From positions 3,978-12,985 of the forward strand of contig CAJOFP010000009.1 in assembly GCA_905233795.1 (NCBI GenBank): DNA of 9,008 nucleotides, read 5' to 3'. Both the position numbers and the translations under genes were made by a program. Source of the stretch: an uncultured Oscillibacter sp. GTDB taxonomy: Bacteria > Bacillota > Clostridia > Oscillospirales > Oscillospiraceae. Each line of letters begins with the position of its first letter. Positions within the stretch are counted from its first letter, which is position 1. This document shows, in pieces, positions 1-6,011 of the stretch. The notes beneath the pieces were generated by a model, which saw only the letters and a program-made list of their open reading frames with translations, searched no databases and was not told the DNA's origin.

Positions 1-2
1 CG

Positions 3-302
3 CCCACGCCCGCAAGCCCTCCCAAAACTCCACAGGGCTGTTATGTGGCGACATCCGTATACGGTTCTTACGATTGCTCTGAAGTCTGGACGCTCCGCCG
101 ATTCCGTGACGGCGTACTTGCCAAAACATGGTATGGCAGACTGTTCATCCGCGCTTATTACGCAGTCAGCCCCACAGCGGTTCAGCTCTTTGGCGATACG
201 GACTGGTTCCGGGATTTCTGGCGCGTAAAACTGGATTCTCTCGTCTCCGATCTGCGGGAAAACGGATTTGAATCCACGCCCTATCAGGATAAATCTTGGT
301 AA
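3..302 (+). CDS. C-terminal part of a CFI-box-CTERM domain protein (5' end outside window)
   Basis: The reading frame is open from the left edge to TAA at 300-302, so 99 C-terminal residues are visible. It begins with a proline-rich linker (PTPASPPKTPQG) and then the box GCYVATSVYGSYDC, followed by EVWTLRRFRD, KTWYGR, YYAVSP and a Trp/Phe-rich end. This order (Cys-aromatic-Val/Ile-Ala-Thr box, LRRFRD, YY.xSP) is the hallmark of the CFI-box C-terminal domain. The domain is found at the end of otherwise varied bacterial proteins, often after zinc-ribbon or linker segments, and its function is unknown. A GTG at 45 lies inside the box and is not a credible start; the real start is upstream of the window. 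No membrane segment is visible. A strong inverted repeat follows 38 bases after the stop. I am confident of the domain and cannot say what the full protein does. Confidence 0.8.
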   Translation, partial: PTPASPPKTPQGCYVATSVYGSYDCSEVWTLRRFRDGVLAKTWYGRLFIRAYYAVSPTAVQLFGDTDWFRDFWRVKLDSLVSDLRENGFESTPYQDKSW

Positions 303-340
303 TTCGTTAATCTCAAGCATATATTTTATAATAAAATAAT

Positions 341-390
341 CGCAAGGGGTCGTTCCAAACAGGAAGCCGACCCCTTGCGGGGTTTATTAT
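341..390 (+). terminator. Probable terminator hairpin after the CFI-box gene
   Basis: CGCAAGGGGTCG (341-352) and CGACCCCTTGCG (368-379) form a perfect 12-bp stem. It can extend inward with TTCC (353-356) against GGAA (362-365), leaving a small loop. A second, smaller hairpin, ACCCC-TTGC-GGGGT (370-383), uses the right arm of the first and runs into TTTATTAT, which is the more classical intrinsic-terminator geometry. The position, just after a stop codon and about 200 bases before the next gene, fits transcription termination. The two stems cannot form together. Confidence 0.7.
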
Positions 391-473
391 AGCAATTTTC
401 ATGTCGAAATAGCTAAATTTTATATTCATTTTTAGGCGAACTTTACAAAAATTTTCTTAGTATAACTCCGCTC

Positions 474-502
474 TTGATTGCTTTAGGAAAATATGATATA
501 AA
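474..502 (+). promoter_or_regulatory. Candidate promoter of the hydrogenase-maturation operon
   Basis: TTGATT (474-479) is followed after 17 bases by TATAAA (497-502), with an upstream TGA that would serve as an extended -10 element. The -10 lies within the odd palindrome TATAAA-A-TTTATA (497-509). It is about 85 bases ahead of the first gene start, in an AT-rich segment. The remainder of 303-585 shows no gene; it also holds an AT palindrome with 8-bp arms (322-329 and 331-338). The assignment rests on the match to a sigma-70-type consensus only. Confidence 0.45.
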
Positions 503-585
503 ATTTATAAACATAAATTATTTTATCTAAGCGAAAAGACCGGAATTTTGAAATAACGGCGCCGCGCCTGTAAAGGAGAATTGTC

Positions 586-849
586 ATGGAAACGCGTGTG
601 GCGGTCATTGGCGTGATTGTGGAAGACCCGTCCTCGGTTGAAGGATTAAACCGCGTTTTTCATGAGTACGCGGACGCGATTATCGGCAGAATGGGGATTC
701 CTTACCGGAAACGGGGAATTAATATTATCAGCGTCGCTGTGGACGCGTCTCAGGATATAATCAACGCCCTGTCCGGCAAAATCGGACGTATCCCCGGCGT
801 AACGGCAAAGACCGCCTATTCCAGTTACGTTTTCCCGGAGGAATTATGA
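586..849 (+). CDS. TM1266-family putative regulator of the [FeFe]-hydrogenase system
   Basis: This 87-residue protein begins METRVAVIGVIVEDP and contains HEYADAIIGRMGIPYRKRGINIISVAVDAS and a late IGRIPGVTAKTAYS segment. These match the small TM1266-type proteins encoded beside H-cluster maturases and annotated as putative regulators of the iron-only hydrogenase system. The family adopts a ferredoxin-like fold resembling the NikR C-terminal domain (known from the Thermotoga protein); no DNA-binding helix is visible here. Its biochemical role is not established. The start has a strong AAAGGAG (572-578) seven bases upstream. The gene ends in an ATGA overlap with hydE (stop 847-849, hydE start 846), so the two are probably translationally coupled. 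Length is normal for the family. Confidence 0.87.
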   Translation: METRVAVIGVIVEDPSSVEGLNRVFHEYADAIIGRMGIPYRKRGINIISVAVDASQDIINALSGKIGRIPGVTAKTAYSSYVFPEEL

Positions 850-1910
850 CAGACGCGGCGACACGGGATATTGTCTCCCGGCTGGAAAGGCGGCGGGATT
901 TGCCGGATGAAGAACTGTTGGATTTGATTGCGAACCCGGCGCCGGAACTGGCGGAAGAACTGGCGGAACGGGCAGGAGCCGTCCGGGAACGGATATACGG
1001 AAACGCGGTTTATCTCCGGGGTTTGATTGAGTTCACGAATTATTGCGAAAATAATTGCTTTTACTGCGGTATCCGGCGGGGCAATCAAAATATAGAACGC
1101 TACCGGCTGACGGAAGAGCGAATTTTATCCTGTACGGATCGGGGATACGCCTTGGGATTTCGGACTTTTGTCTTGCAGGGAGGCGAGGACCCCGGATTCC
1201 CGGATGAACGGCTGTGCGAGTTAGTGCGGACTATCCGTGAACGGCATTCGGATTGCGCCGTCACTCTCTCCGTGGGGGAGCGGGAGCGGGAAAGCTATGA
1301 GGCGTTTTATCGCGCCGGAGCCGAAAGATATTTGCTTCGACATGAAACGGCCTGCCCGGCGCATTATCGAAAATTACATCCCGAATCCATGTCCGCCGAA
1401 CATCGCTATAACTGTTTAAAAATATTAAAAAATATCGGCTTTCAGGTGGGCGCGGGCATGATGATAGGCTCGCCGTATCAGACGCCGGAGGACATTCTGA
1501 AAGACCTGCGTTTTCTTCAGGATTTAGAGCCGCATATGGTGGGAATCGGCCCTTTTATCCCGCATAAGGACACGCCTTTTCATGACCGGCCCGCCGGGGG
1601 ACTGGAATTGACTTTGCGTTTATTAAGTATTCTCAGATTGATGATGCCAAAACTCCTGCTTCCGGCGACGACCGCCTTGGGGACGATTCATCCTACAGGC
1701 CGTGAAATGGGACTGCGGGCGGGAGCCAATGTAATAATGCCGAATCTGTCTCCGACAGATGCGCGGGAAAAATATATGCTGTATGATAATAAAATCTGTA
1801 CCGGGGAAGCGGCGGAAAAATGCTTTCGCTGTTTGGAAGTCCGGGTAAAAAGCGCGGGCTGTTATATATCCGTCAACCGGGGCGACGCGCCGGATTGGAC
1901 GGCGCGTTGA
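846..1910 (+). CDS. hydE: [FeFe]-hydrogenase H-cluster radical SAM maturase HydE
   Basis: This 354-residue radical SAM enzyme carries the cluster motif C67-x3-C71-x2-C74 (within FTNYCENNCFYCGIRRGN), which binds the 4Fe-4S cluster that cleaves S-adenosylmethionine. The following LQGGEDPG is characteristic of HydE among biotin-synthase-like enzymes, as is SVGERERESYEAFYRAGAERYLLRHET. Near the C-terminus, C318-x7-C326-x2-C329 matches the optional second cluster site seen in Thermotoga maritima HydE. HydE acts in the cytoplasm with HydG and HydF to build the 2Fe subcluster of the hydrogenase active site, processing the HydG-derived iron-cysteine synthon (family knowledge). GGAGG at 837-841 is four bases from the start. 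Start and length agree with the family. The related enzyme PylB was considered, but the GGEDPG and ERE motifs and the neighbouring hydF favour HydE. Confidence 0.95.
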   Translation: MTDAATRDIVSRLERRRDLPDEELLDLIANPAPELAEELAERAGAVRERIYGNAVYLRGLIEFTNYCENNCFYCGIRRGNQNIERYRLTEERILSCTDRGYALGFRTFVLQGGEDPGFPDERLCELVRTIRERHSDCAVTLSVGERERESYEAFYRAGAERYLLRHETACPAHYRKLHPESMSAEHRYNCLKILKNIGFQVGAGMMIGSPYQTPEDILKDLRFLQDLEPHMVGIGPFIPHKDTPFHDRPAGGLELTLRLLSILRLMMPKLLLPATTALGTIHPTGREMGLRAGANVIMPNLSPTDAREKYMLYDNKICTGEAAEKCFRCLEVRVKSAGCYISVNRGDAPDWTAR

Positions 1911-2031
1911 AATCACAGCGAAATCACGACGATTTAAACCGATTTGAACGACGTACAGGATCAAAAAATGGCCGCAATCTAAAATTATAAAATTTAAATT
2001 GAATTTATGAAAGGATAATAAAAAAAGCGAC
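1911..2031 (+). promoter_or_regulatory. hydE-hydF intergenic region with two sets of short phased direct repeats
   Basis: The 121-base gap is the only sizeable break inside the operon. It opens with GAAATCAC repeated at 1909-1916 and 1920-1927 (11-base period), then CGATTTAAAC and CGATTTGAAC back to back (1930-1939, 1940-1949; 10-base period). An AT-rich stretch follows. The only purine-rich ribosome site, AAAGGA (2010-2015), is 16 bases from the hydF ATG, which is unusually far. No hairpin terminator and no convincing promoter were found. A regulatory role is inference. Confidence 0.35.
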
Positions 2032-3291
2032 ATGTCAAATGAGTTAAGCCGGACGCCGTCGGGGGATCGGATTCATATCGGATTTTTCGGACTGCGCAAC
2101 GCGGGAAAATCCAGTCTTGTCAACGCCGTGGCGGGACAGGCTTTGTCTATCGTATCGGATATAAAAGGAACGACTACAGATCCAGTGAAAAAGGCTATGG
2201 AATTACTGCCGCTTGGTCCGGTTTTATTGATTGACACGCCGGGACTGGATGACGAGGGCGAATTGGGCGCGCTTCGGGTGGAACGGGCTATGGACGCGCT
2301 GGAACAGTGCGACGCGGCGGTTCTCGTCGTGGACGGGGCAATCGGTTTTCAACGGCGGGATCGGGATTTTCTGGAACGGTTAAAACGCGAAAATCTGCCG
2401 TATTTCATCGCGTACACAAAATCAGACCTGTTTTCCGCGTCTCCGGGAGCGCCGGACGATGTCTGTAATACCTGTAATACGCTTTATGTCAGCGCAAGAT
2501 CGGGACAGGGAATTGAGGAATTAAAAAAACGGCTTGCGTTATTATGCCAAAAAGAGGAGAGCGGGCGGCGGATTGTCGGCGATTTATTGCAGGCGGGAGA
2601 CTTGGCGGTTCTTGTGACGCCGATTGACGCGTCCGCCCCGAAAGGACGCTTGATTTTGCCGCAGGTGCAGACTATACGGGATATTCTGGATTCCCGCGCC
2701 GCCTGTCTTGTCACTCAGACGGAACAGCTTCCCGGATTGTTAAAAAATCTTTCAAAACCGCCTAAATTAGTGATTACGGACAGTCAGGATTTTTATCAGG
2801 TAAAAAATATAATTCCTGAGGAACTGCCGCTGACATCTTTTTCGATTTTAATGGCGCGTTATAAAGGAATTTTGGAGACATGCGCCGCCGGAGCGTCTCG
2901 ACTTTCCGATCTTCGGGACGGGGACGCGGTATTGATCAGCGAGGGATGTACGCATCATAGACAATGTCAGGATATTGGAACGGTAAAACTCCCCGCGTGG
3001 ATTCGGAATTTTACCGGAATAAAAAATCCGCGATTTCAATTTACATCCGGGGGAGAGTTCCCACGCGATCTGTCGCCTTACGCGCTTATCATTCATTGCG
3101 GGGCCTGTATGCTTGGGGAACGGGAAGCCCGTTCCCGATTACGACGGGCGCGGGAACAGAATATTTCTTTCACAAATTACGGCGTCGCCATCGCCTATAT
3201 GAACGGCATTTTGGAACGAAGCCTCCGCCCGTTGGGAATGAAAATAAAAAACAAGTCGGAACGGCGGGAAAGCGAAACGGGCGAAATATGA
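2032..3291 (+). CDS. hydF: [FeFe]-hydrogenase H-cluster maturation GTPase HydF
   Basis: This 419-residue protein has the three-domain HydF layout. The N-terminal GTPase shows G1 GLRNAGKSS (20-28), switch Thr in KGTTTDP (45-51), G3 DTPG (68-71) and a G4-like TKSD (129-132, where NKxD is the textbook form). The middle dimerisation domain carries the family signature TPIDASAPKGRLILPQ. The C-terminal cluster domain has C306-x-H308-x46-H355-C356-x2-C359, matching the HydF CxHx(44-53)HCxxC 4Fe-4S site. HydF is the scaffold that receives the 2Fe precursor and delivers it to apo-hydrogenase in the cytoplasm (family knowledge). The ATG at 2032 is the first possible start after an in-frame TGA at 2008-2010. 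The stop overlaps the next start as ATGA (3288-3291), coupling hydF to an ABC permease. HydG, the third maturase, is not in this window. Confidence 0.95.
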   Translation: MSNELSRTPSGDRIHIGFFGLRNAGKSSLVNAVAGQALSIVSDIKGTTTDPVKKAMELLPLGPVLLIDTPGLDDEGELGALRVERAMDALEQCDAAVLVVDGAIGFQRRDRDFLERLKRENLPYFIAYTKSDLFSASPGAPDDVCNTCNTLYVSARSGQGIEELKKRLALLCQKEESGRRIVGDLLQAGDLAVLVTPIDASAPKGRLILPQVQTIRDILDSRAACLVTQTEQLPGLLKNLSKPPKLVITDSQDFYQVKNIIPEELPLTSFSILMARYKGILETCAAGASRLSDLRDGDAVLISEGCTHHRQCQDIGTVKLPAWIRNFTGIKNPRFQFTSGGEFPRDLSPYALIIHCGACMLGEREARSRLRRAREQNISFTNYGVAIAYMNGILERSLRPLGMKIKNKSERRESETGEI

Positions 3292-4142
3292 AATTGAATA
3301 TGCGAAAAATACATGAGATTTTAAAATCATGCTATATTCCCGTCTTGATTTTATTTTTATGGCAAATCGCGTCGGCGTTGGAAATCTGGAACGCTTATCT
3401 TCTGCCGCCGCCTTGGAAAGTCGCCCGGACGTTTTGGAATATGCTTCTCCGGGGAGAGATCGCCGTATCCGTCGCCGTCAGTCTGCGGCGGGTATTGATC
3501 GGATTTGGAATTTCATTCGCGCTGGCGTTTTTATGCGGACTGGTCGCGGCGTATCTGCCTGATTTCGCGGCGTATTTTCGTCATGTCGGCAATTTTTTCC
3601 GAAACGTACCGCCGCTGGCGTTGATTTCCGTTTTTATTCTCTGGTTCGGATTGGGCGAGGCTTCCAAGCTGATGATTATTATTTTGGCCTCGTTCTTTCC
3701 TATGGAAATGAATATCGCCAAGGGTTTCGCTTCAGTGGACAGGCGTCTGTTGGAAGTCGGGGAAAGTCTGGGTTTTTCTAAATTTCGAGCTTTTTTATTG
3801 ATCAGCCTTCCGGCGGCGCGGCAAGATATTTTGATTGGCATGCGGGTCGGGCTGGGTTACAGCTGGCGCGCCTTGATCGGGGCGGAGATGTTCGCCGCCG
3901 CCGCCGGATTGGGCTATATGATCGTATTCGCCCAACAAATGTCCCGGTCTGACAAAGTGTTGATTGGGATTTTCTTAATTGGCGGAATCGGCTGTCTGTC
4001 CGATTATTTTTTCGCTTTGATTCTTGATAAATTCGGAACGGACGAAAACGGCGCGCGGTCAGCGGACGGGAAAGAGATTGAAAACGGCGCGAAAAGTTCG
4101 CGGCGTCCGGACAGTCCGGACAAAGAGAGCGAGGGCGTATGA
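3288..4142 (+). CDS. ABC transporter permease, sulfonate/nitrate/taurine (SsuC/TauC-like) class
   Basis: This 284-residue inner-membrane protein has hydrophobic spans at about residues 16-32, 68-90, 108-138, 195-215 and 224-245. The cytoplasmic EAA loop (about 157-176, GESLGFSKFRAFLLISLPAA) contacts the ATPase. The RNVPPLALISVFILWFGLGEASK stretch is split here as RNVPPLALIS and WFGLGEASK; with WRALIGAEMFA it is typical of the SsuC/TauC/NrtB permease family. The start at 3288 overlaps the hydF stop by four bases, and no independent ribosome site is seen, so translation is probably coupled to hydF; ATG 3300 is an alternative. The frame stays open upstream inside hydF, but that extension is antiparallel to family length and lacks similarity. 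After the last span there is a charged, gene-specific tail of about 38 residues. The imported substrate cannot be read from the sequence. Confidence 0.88.
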   Translation: MKLNMRKIHEILKSCYIPVLILFLWQIASALEIWNAYLLPPPWKVARTFWNMLLRGEIAVSVAVSLRRVLIGFGISFALAFLCGLVAAYLPDFAAYFRHVGNFFRNVPPLALISVFILWFGLGEASKLMIIILASFFPMEMNIAKGFASVDRRLLEVGESLGFSKFRAFLLISLPAARQDILIGMRVGLGYSWRALIGAEMFAAAAGLGYMIVFAQQMSRSDKVLIGIFLIGGIGCLSDYFFALILDKFGTDENGARSADGKEIENGAKSSRRPDSPDKESEGV

Positions 4143-4849
4143 CAGGGGATATTACGCTGAAAAACGTGTGCAAGCGTTTCGATACGAAACGCGGATATTT
4201 TGAGATTTTAAAAAATATTAATTTTACTCTTCACGCGCATGAAATCACTGTGTTGTTGGGCAAGAGCGGTTGTGGAAAAACCACGCTTTTACGATTGATC
4301 GGCGGATTGGATCGGGATTACAGCGGGGAGATTATATTTTCAAATCCTGAAAAAAATCCTGAAAAAACCGCGATTGTCTTTCAGGAGCCGCGGTTGATGC
4401 CGTGGCTGACCGTGGAAAAAAATATCGCCTTCGGATTGAAACGGGGAGAAATCGATCATGAAAAAATACGGGAATTGTTAAGCCTCACGGGATTGACGGC
4501 GTTCGCGCATATGAAGCCCGCGCAGCTTTCCGGCGGCATGGAACAGCGGACGGCGCTCGCCCGCGCTTTGGCTGTGGAACCGGGATTTCTTTTGATGGAT
4601 GAGCCGTTCGCCGCGCTGGATTATTTTACACGCGCTTCTATGCAAAAATCACTGTTGGATATTTGTCGAAAACGGAAACGCGGCGTTTTATTTATTACGC
4701 ATAGTATTGACGAAGCGTTTGTTCTGGGGGATCGGATCGCCGTCCTCCGGGATAAAGAGATACGGAAAGTCTATCCCCTGACAGAGAATCTGCGCCGGGA
4801 TTCCGGCGCGCTGGAAAATCTGAAAGCGGATATTCTGGATAATATTTAA
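4139..4849 (+). CDS. ABC transporter ATP-binding protein, SsuB/TauB-like
   Basis: This 236-residue nucleotide-binding subunit is complete and has every catalytic motif: Walker A GKSGCGKTT (41-49), Q-loop Gln82 in VFQEPRLMPW, signature LSGGMEQR (130-137), Walker B LLMDE (151-155), D-loop ALD (159-161) and switch His188 in ITHS. The FQEPRLMPW segment is characteristic of ATPases that serve sulfonate, nitrate, taurine and thiamine-precursor importers. It would sit on the cytoplasmic face, bind the EAA loop of the preceding permease and power import. The start overlaps the permease stop as ATGA (4139-4142), and the binding-protein gene follows 26 bases after its stop. Nothing appears truncated. 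The family is secure and the substrate unknown. Confidence 0.93.
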   Translation: MTGDITLKNVCKRFDTKRGYFEILKNINFTLHAHEITVLLGKSGCGKTTLLRLIGGLDRDYSGEIIFSNPEKNPEKTAIVFQEPRLMPWLTVEKNIAFGLKRGEIDHEKIRELLSLTGLTAFAHMKPAQLSGGMEQRTALARALAVEPGFLLMDEPFAALDYFTRASMQKSLLDICRKRKRGVLFITHSIDEAFVLGDRIAVLRDKEIRKVYPLTENLRRDSGALENLKADILDNI

Positions 4850-4875
4850 AATAAAAAGCAAAAGGAGAGAACAAA

Positions 4876-5913
4876 ATGAAAGCGACGAAAATCATAGCTC
4901 TGTCGCTGGCGGTATTGCTGGCGGCGGCGTCCCTGACAGGATGTGGCGGAACTCGGATGAACGGCGACGGCGGCGGGGAAAGTCAAACGGTTGAAGCGTC
5001 CGGCGGCGGGGAAAACAAAAACGAAACGGCTGAACCGCAAGCCCACGCGCCGGAGACGATTCATATTACATTTGTATCATCCCCGCTGAATATTCCGTCA
5101 ATCGTGGAACGCAACCACGGGATTTTCGCGGAAAATTTCGCGGAAATCGGCGTGAAAAATGTGGAATACGCCGATTTGACATCCGGCGCGGATCAGACAC
5201 AGGCTTTGGCGTCCGGGGATATTCAATTTTTATACTGCGTCGGAGCCACTTCCGTTCTGCTCTCCGCCGCCAACGGCGCGGATATTAAAATTATATCCAT
5301 GTACAGTCGTTCCCCGGAAGCGTTCTGTCTGTTCTCAGGCGACGACGCGATTCAATCCCCGGAAGATTTGCGCGGAAAAGTCGTCGCCGGACCGCAGGGA
5401 ACTATTCTGCATGAACTTCTGGCGGCCTATCTCGCCTCCGGCGGTATGACCATTCAGGATGTGGAGTTTGTCAATACATCCATCCCCAACGCGCTGGCGG
5501 CCCTCAGCGGCGGAAGCGCGGATTGCGCCCTGCTTGCCGGCGCCGCCGCTTATAACGCCCAAAAAAGCGGGATTCATCTGGTGACAAACGGCGCGGGACT
5601 GGTGGAAGCCGCAATCTGTTGCGCCGCGACGCAAAAATTTATAGACGAATATCCGGACATGACCGTGAAATTTTTGGAAGCTCAACAAGATGTACTGGAT
5701 TATATAGACGCCAATCATACGCAAGCCATAGAGGAAACAGCCGCTTTTCTGGATTTGGACGCCTCCGCCGTGGAGGAAATGGCGGCGTATTATGACTTCT
5801 CAATGGAGATTCGGGACAGCGATGTCGCGTCTATGGAATCCACCGCCGCTTTTATGTTAGATTCCGGCATGATTGAAGAGCCTGTAGATGTCGCGGCGCT
5901 GGTAATACGGTAA
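4876..5913 (+). CDS. ABC transporter substrate-binding lipoprotein, SsuA/NMT1-like
   Basis: This 345-residue protein begins with a lipoprotein signal: a basic start (MKATK), a hydrophobic core and the lipobox LTGC, with the lipidated Cys at 23. A flexible Gly/Glu/Asn-rich linker (about 24-60) precedes the binding domain. That domain starts TIHITFVSSPLNIPSIVERNHGIF and has the order expected of SsuA/NMT1-like proteins: ALASGDIQF, SPEDLRGKVVAGPQGTILHELL and ALSGGSADCALL. These proteins bind a small organic or oxyanion ligand outside the membrane and hand it to the permease. AAAGGAGA (4861-4868) gives a strong ribosome site, about eight bases from the ATG. It is the last gene of the hyd-importer operon. 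Candidate ligands by family include sulfonates, taurine, nitrate and thiamine precursors; nothing visible here chooses between them. Confidence 0.9.
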   Translation: MKATKIIALSLAVLLAAASLTGCGGTRMNGDGGGESQTVEASGGGENKNETAEPQAHAPETIHITFVSSPLNIPSIVERNHGIFAENFAEIGVKNVEYADLTSGADQTQALASGDIQFLYCVGATSVLLSAANGADIKIISMYSRSPEAFCLFSGDDAIQSPEDLRGKVVAGPQGTILHELLAAYLASGGMTIQDVEFVNTSIPNALAALSGGSADCALLAGAAAYNAQKSGIHLVTNGAGLVEAAICCAATQKFIDEYPDMTVKFLEAQQDVLDYIDANHTQAIEETAAFLDLDASAVEEMAAYYDFSMEIRDSDVASMESTAAFMLDSGMIEEPVDVAALVIR

Positions 5914-5945
5914 CACTGTCGGAGAAGATCAAATTAATGACATGC

Positions 5946-5990
5946 GCCCCCGCCTAAGAGGCGGGGGCTTCCCGCTCAAGTATCCCACAA
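5946..5990 (-). pseudogene. Likely 3' remnant of an IS200/IS605 (IS1341-type) tnpB with its terminal hairpin
   Basis: On the - strand the last codons read CGILEREAPAS followed by TAG. TnpB proteins of IS200/IS605 elements often end in an REAP-like tail, and the stop commonly sits in a GC-rich hairpin that forms the end of the element and of the omega RNA. Here GCCCCCGCC (5946-5954) and GGCGGGGGC (5960-5968) form a perfect 9-bp stem around a 5-base loop, and the stop codon (5954-5956) lies in it, preceded by GAGCGGGAAG on the - strand. No TnpB catalytic or zinc-finger region is present, so at most the extreme 3' end remains. On the + strand the same hairpin may serve as a weak terminator for the importer operon, although no T-run follows. 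The assignment comes from recall of element ends, not from a search. Confidence 0.45.
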
Positions 5991-5998
5991 GTATCCCA
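5977..5998. repeat. Perfect 11-bp tandem duplication
   Basis: CAAGTATCCCA occurs twice with no gap (5977-5987 and 5988-5998). It lies between the GC-rich hairpin and the IS21 fragment, so it may mark the junction of the two transposon remnants or be a replication slippage product. Confidence 0.8.
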
Positions 5999-6011
5999 AC
6001 GGATACAGTTT

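Noticed and set aside
43..228. 61-codon plus-strand frame at the left edge
   Set aside because: It is a shifted shadow of the CFI-box domain frame, which matches a known family over its whole length.
1623..2033. 136-codon minus-strand frame over the end of hydE
   Set aside because: It is antisense to conserved hydE codons including the second cluster Cys residues, and has no recognisable domain.
2964..3287. Open frame extending the ABC permease upstream by 108 codons inside hydF
   Set aside because: It overlaps conserved HydF cluster-domain codons, would give a hydrophilic N-terminus with no family match, and the ATG at 3288 overlaps the hydF stop in the usual coupled manner.
3802..4173. 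123-codon minus-strand frame over the permease/ATPase junction
   Set aside because: Arg/Ser-rich antisense shadow of GC-rich codons in two well-supported genes.
5335..5724. 129-codon minus-strand frame inside the binding-protein gene
   Set aside because: Antisense to a clear SsuA-like domain, with no motif of its own.
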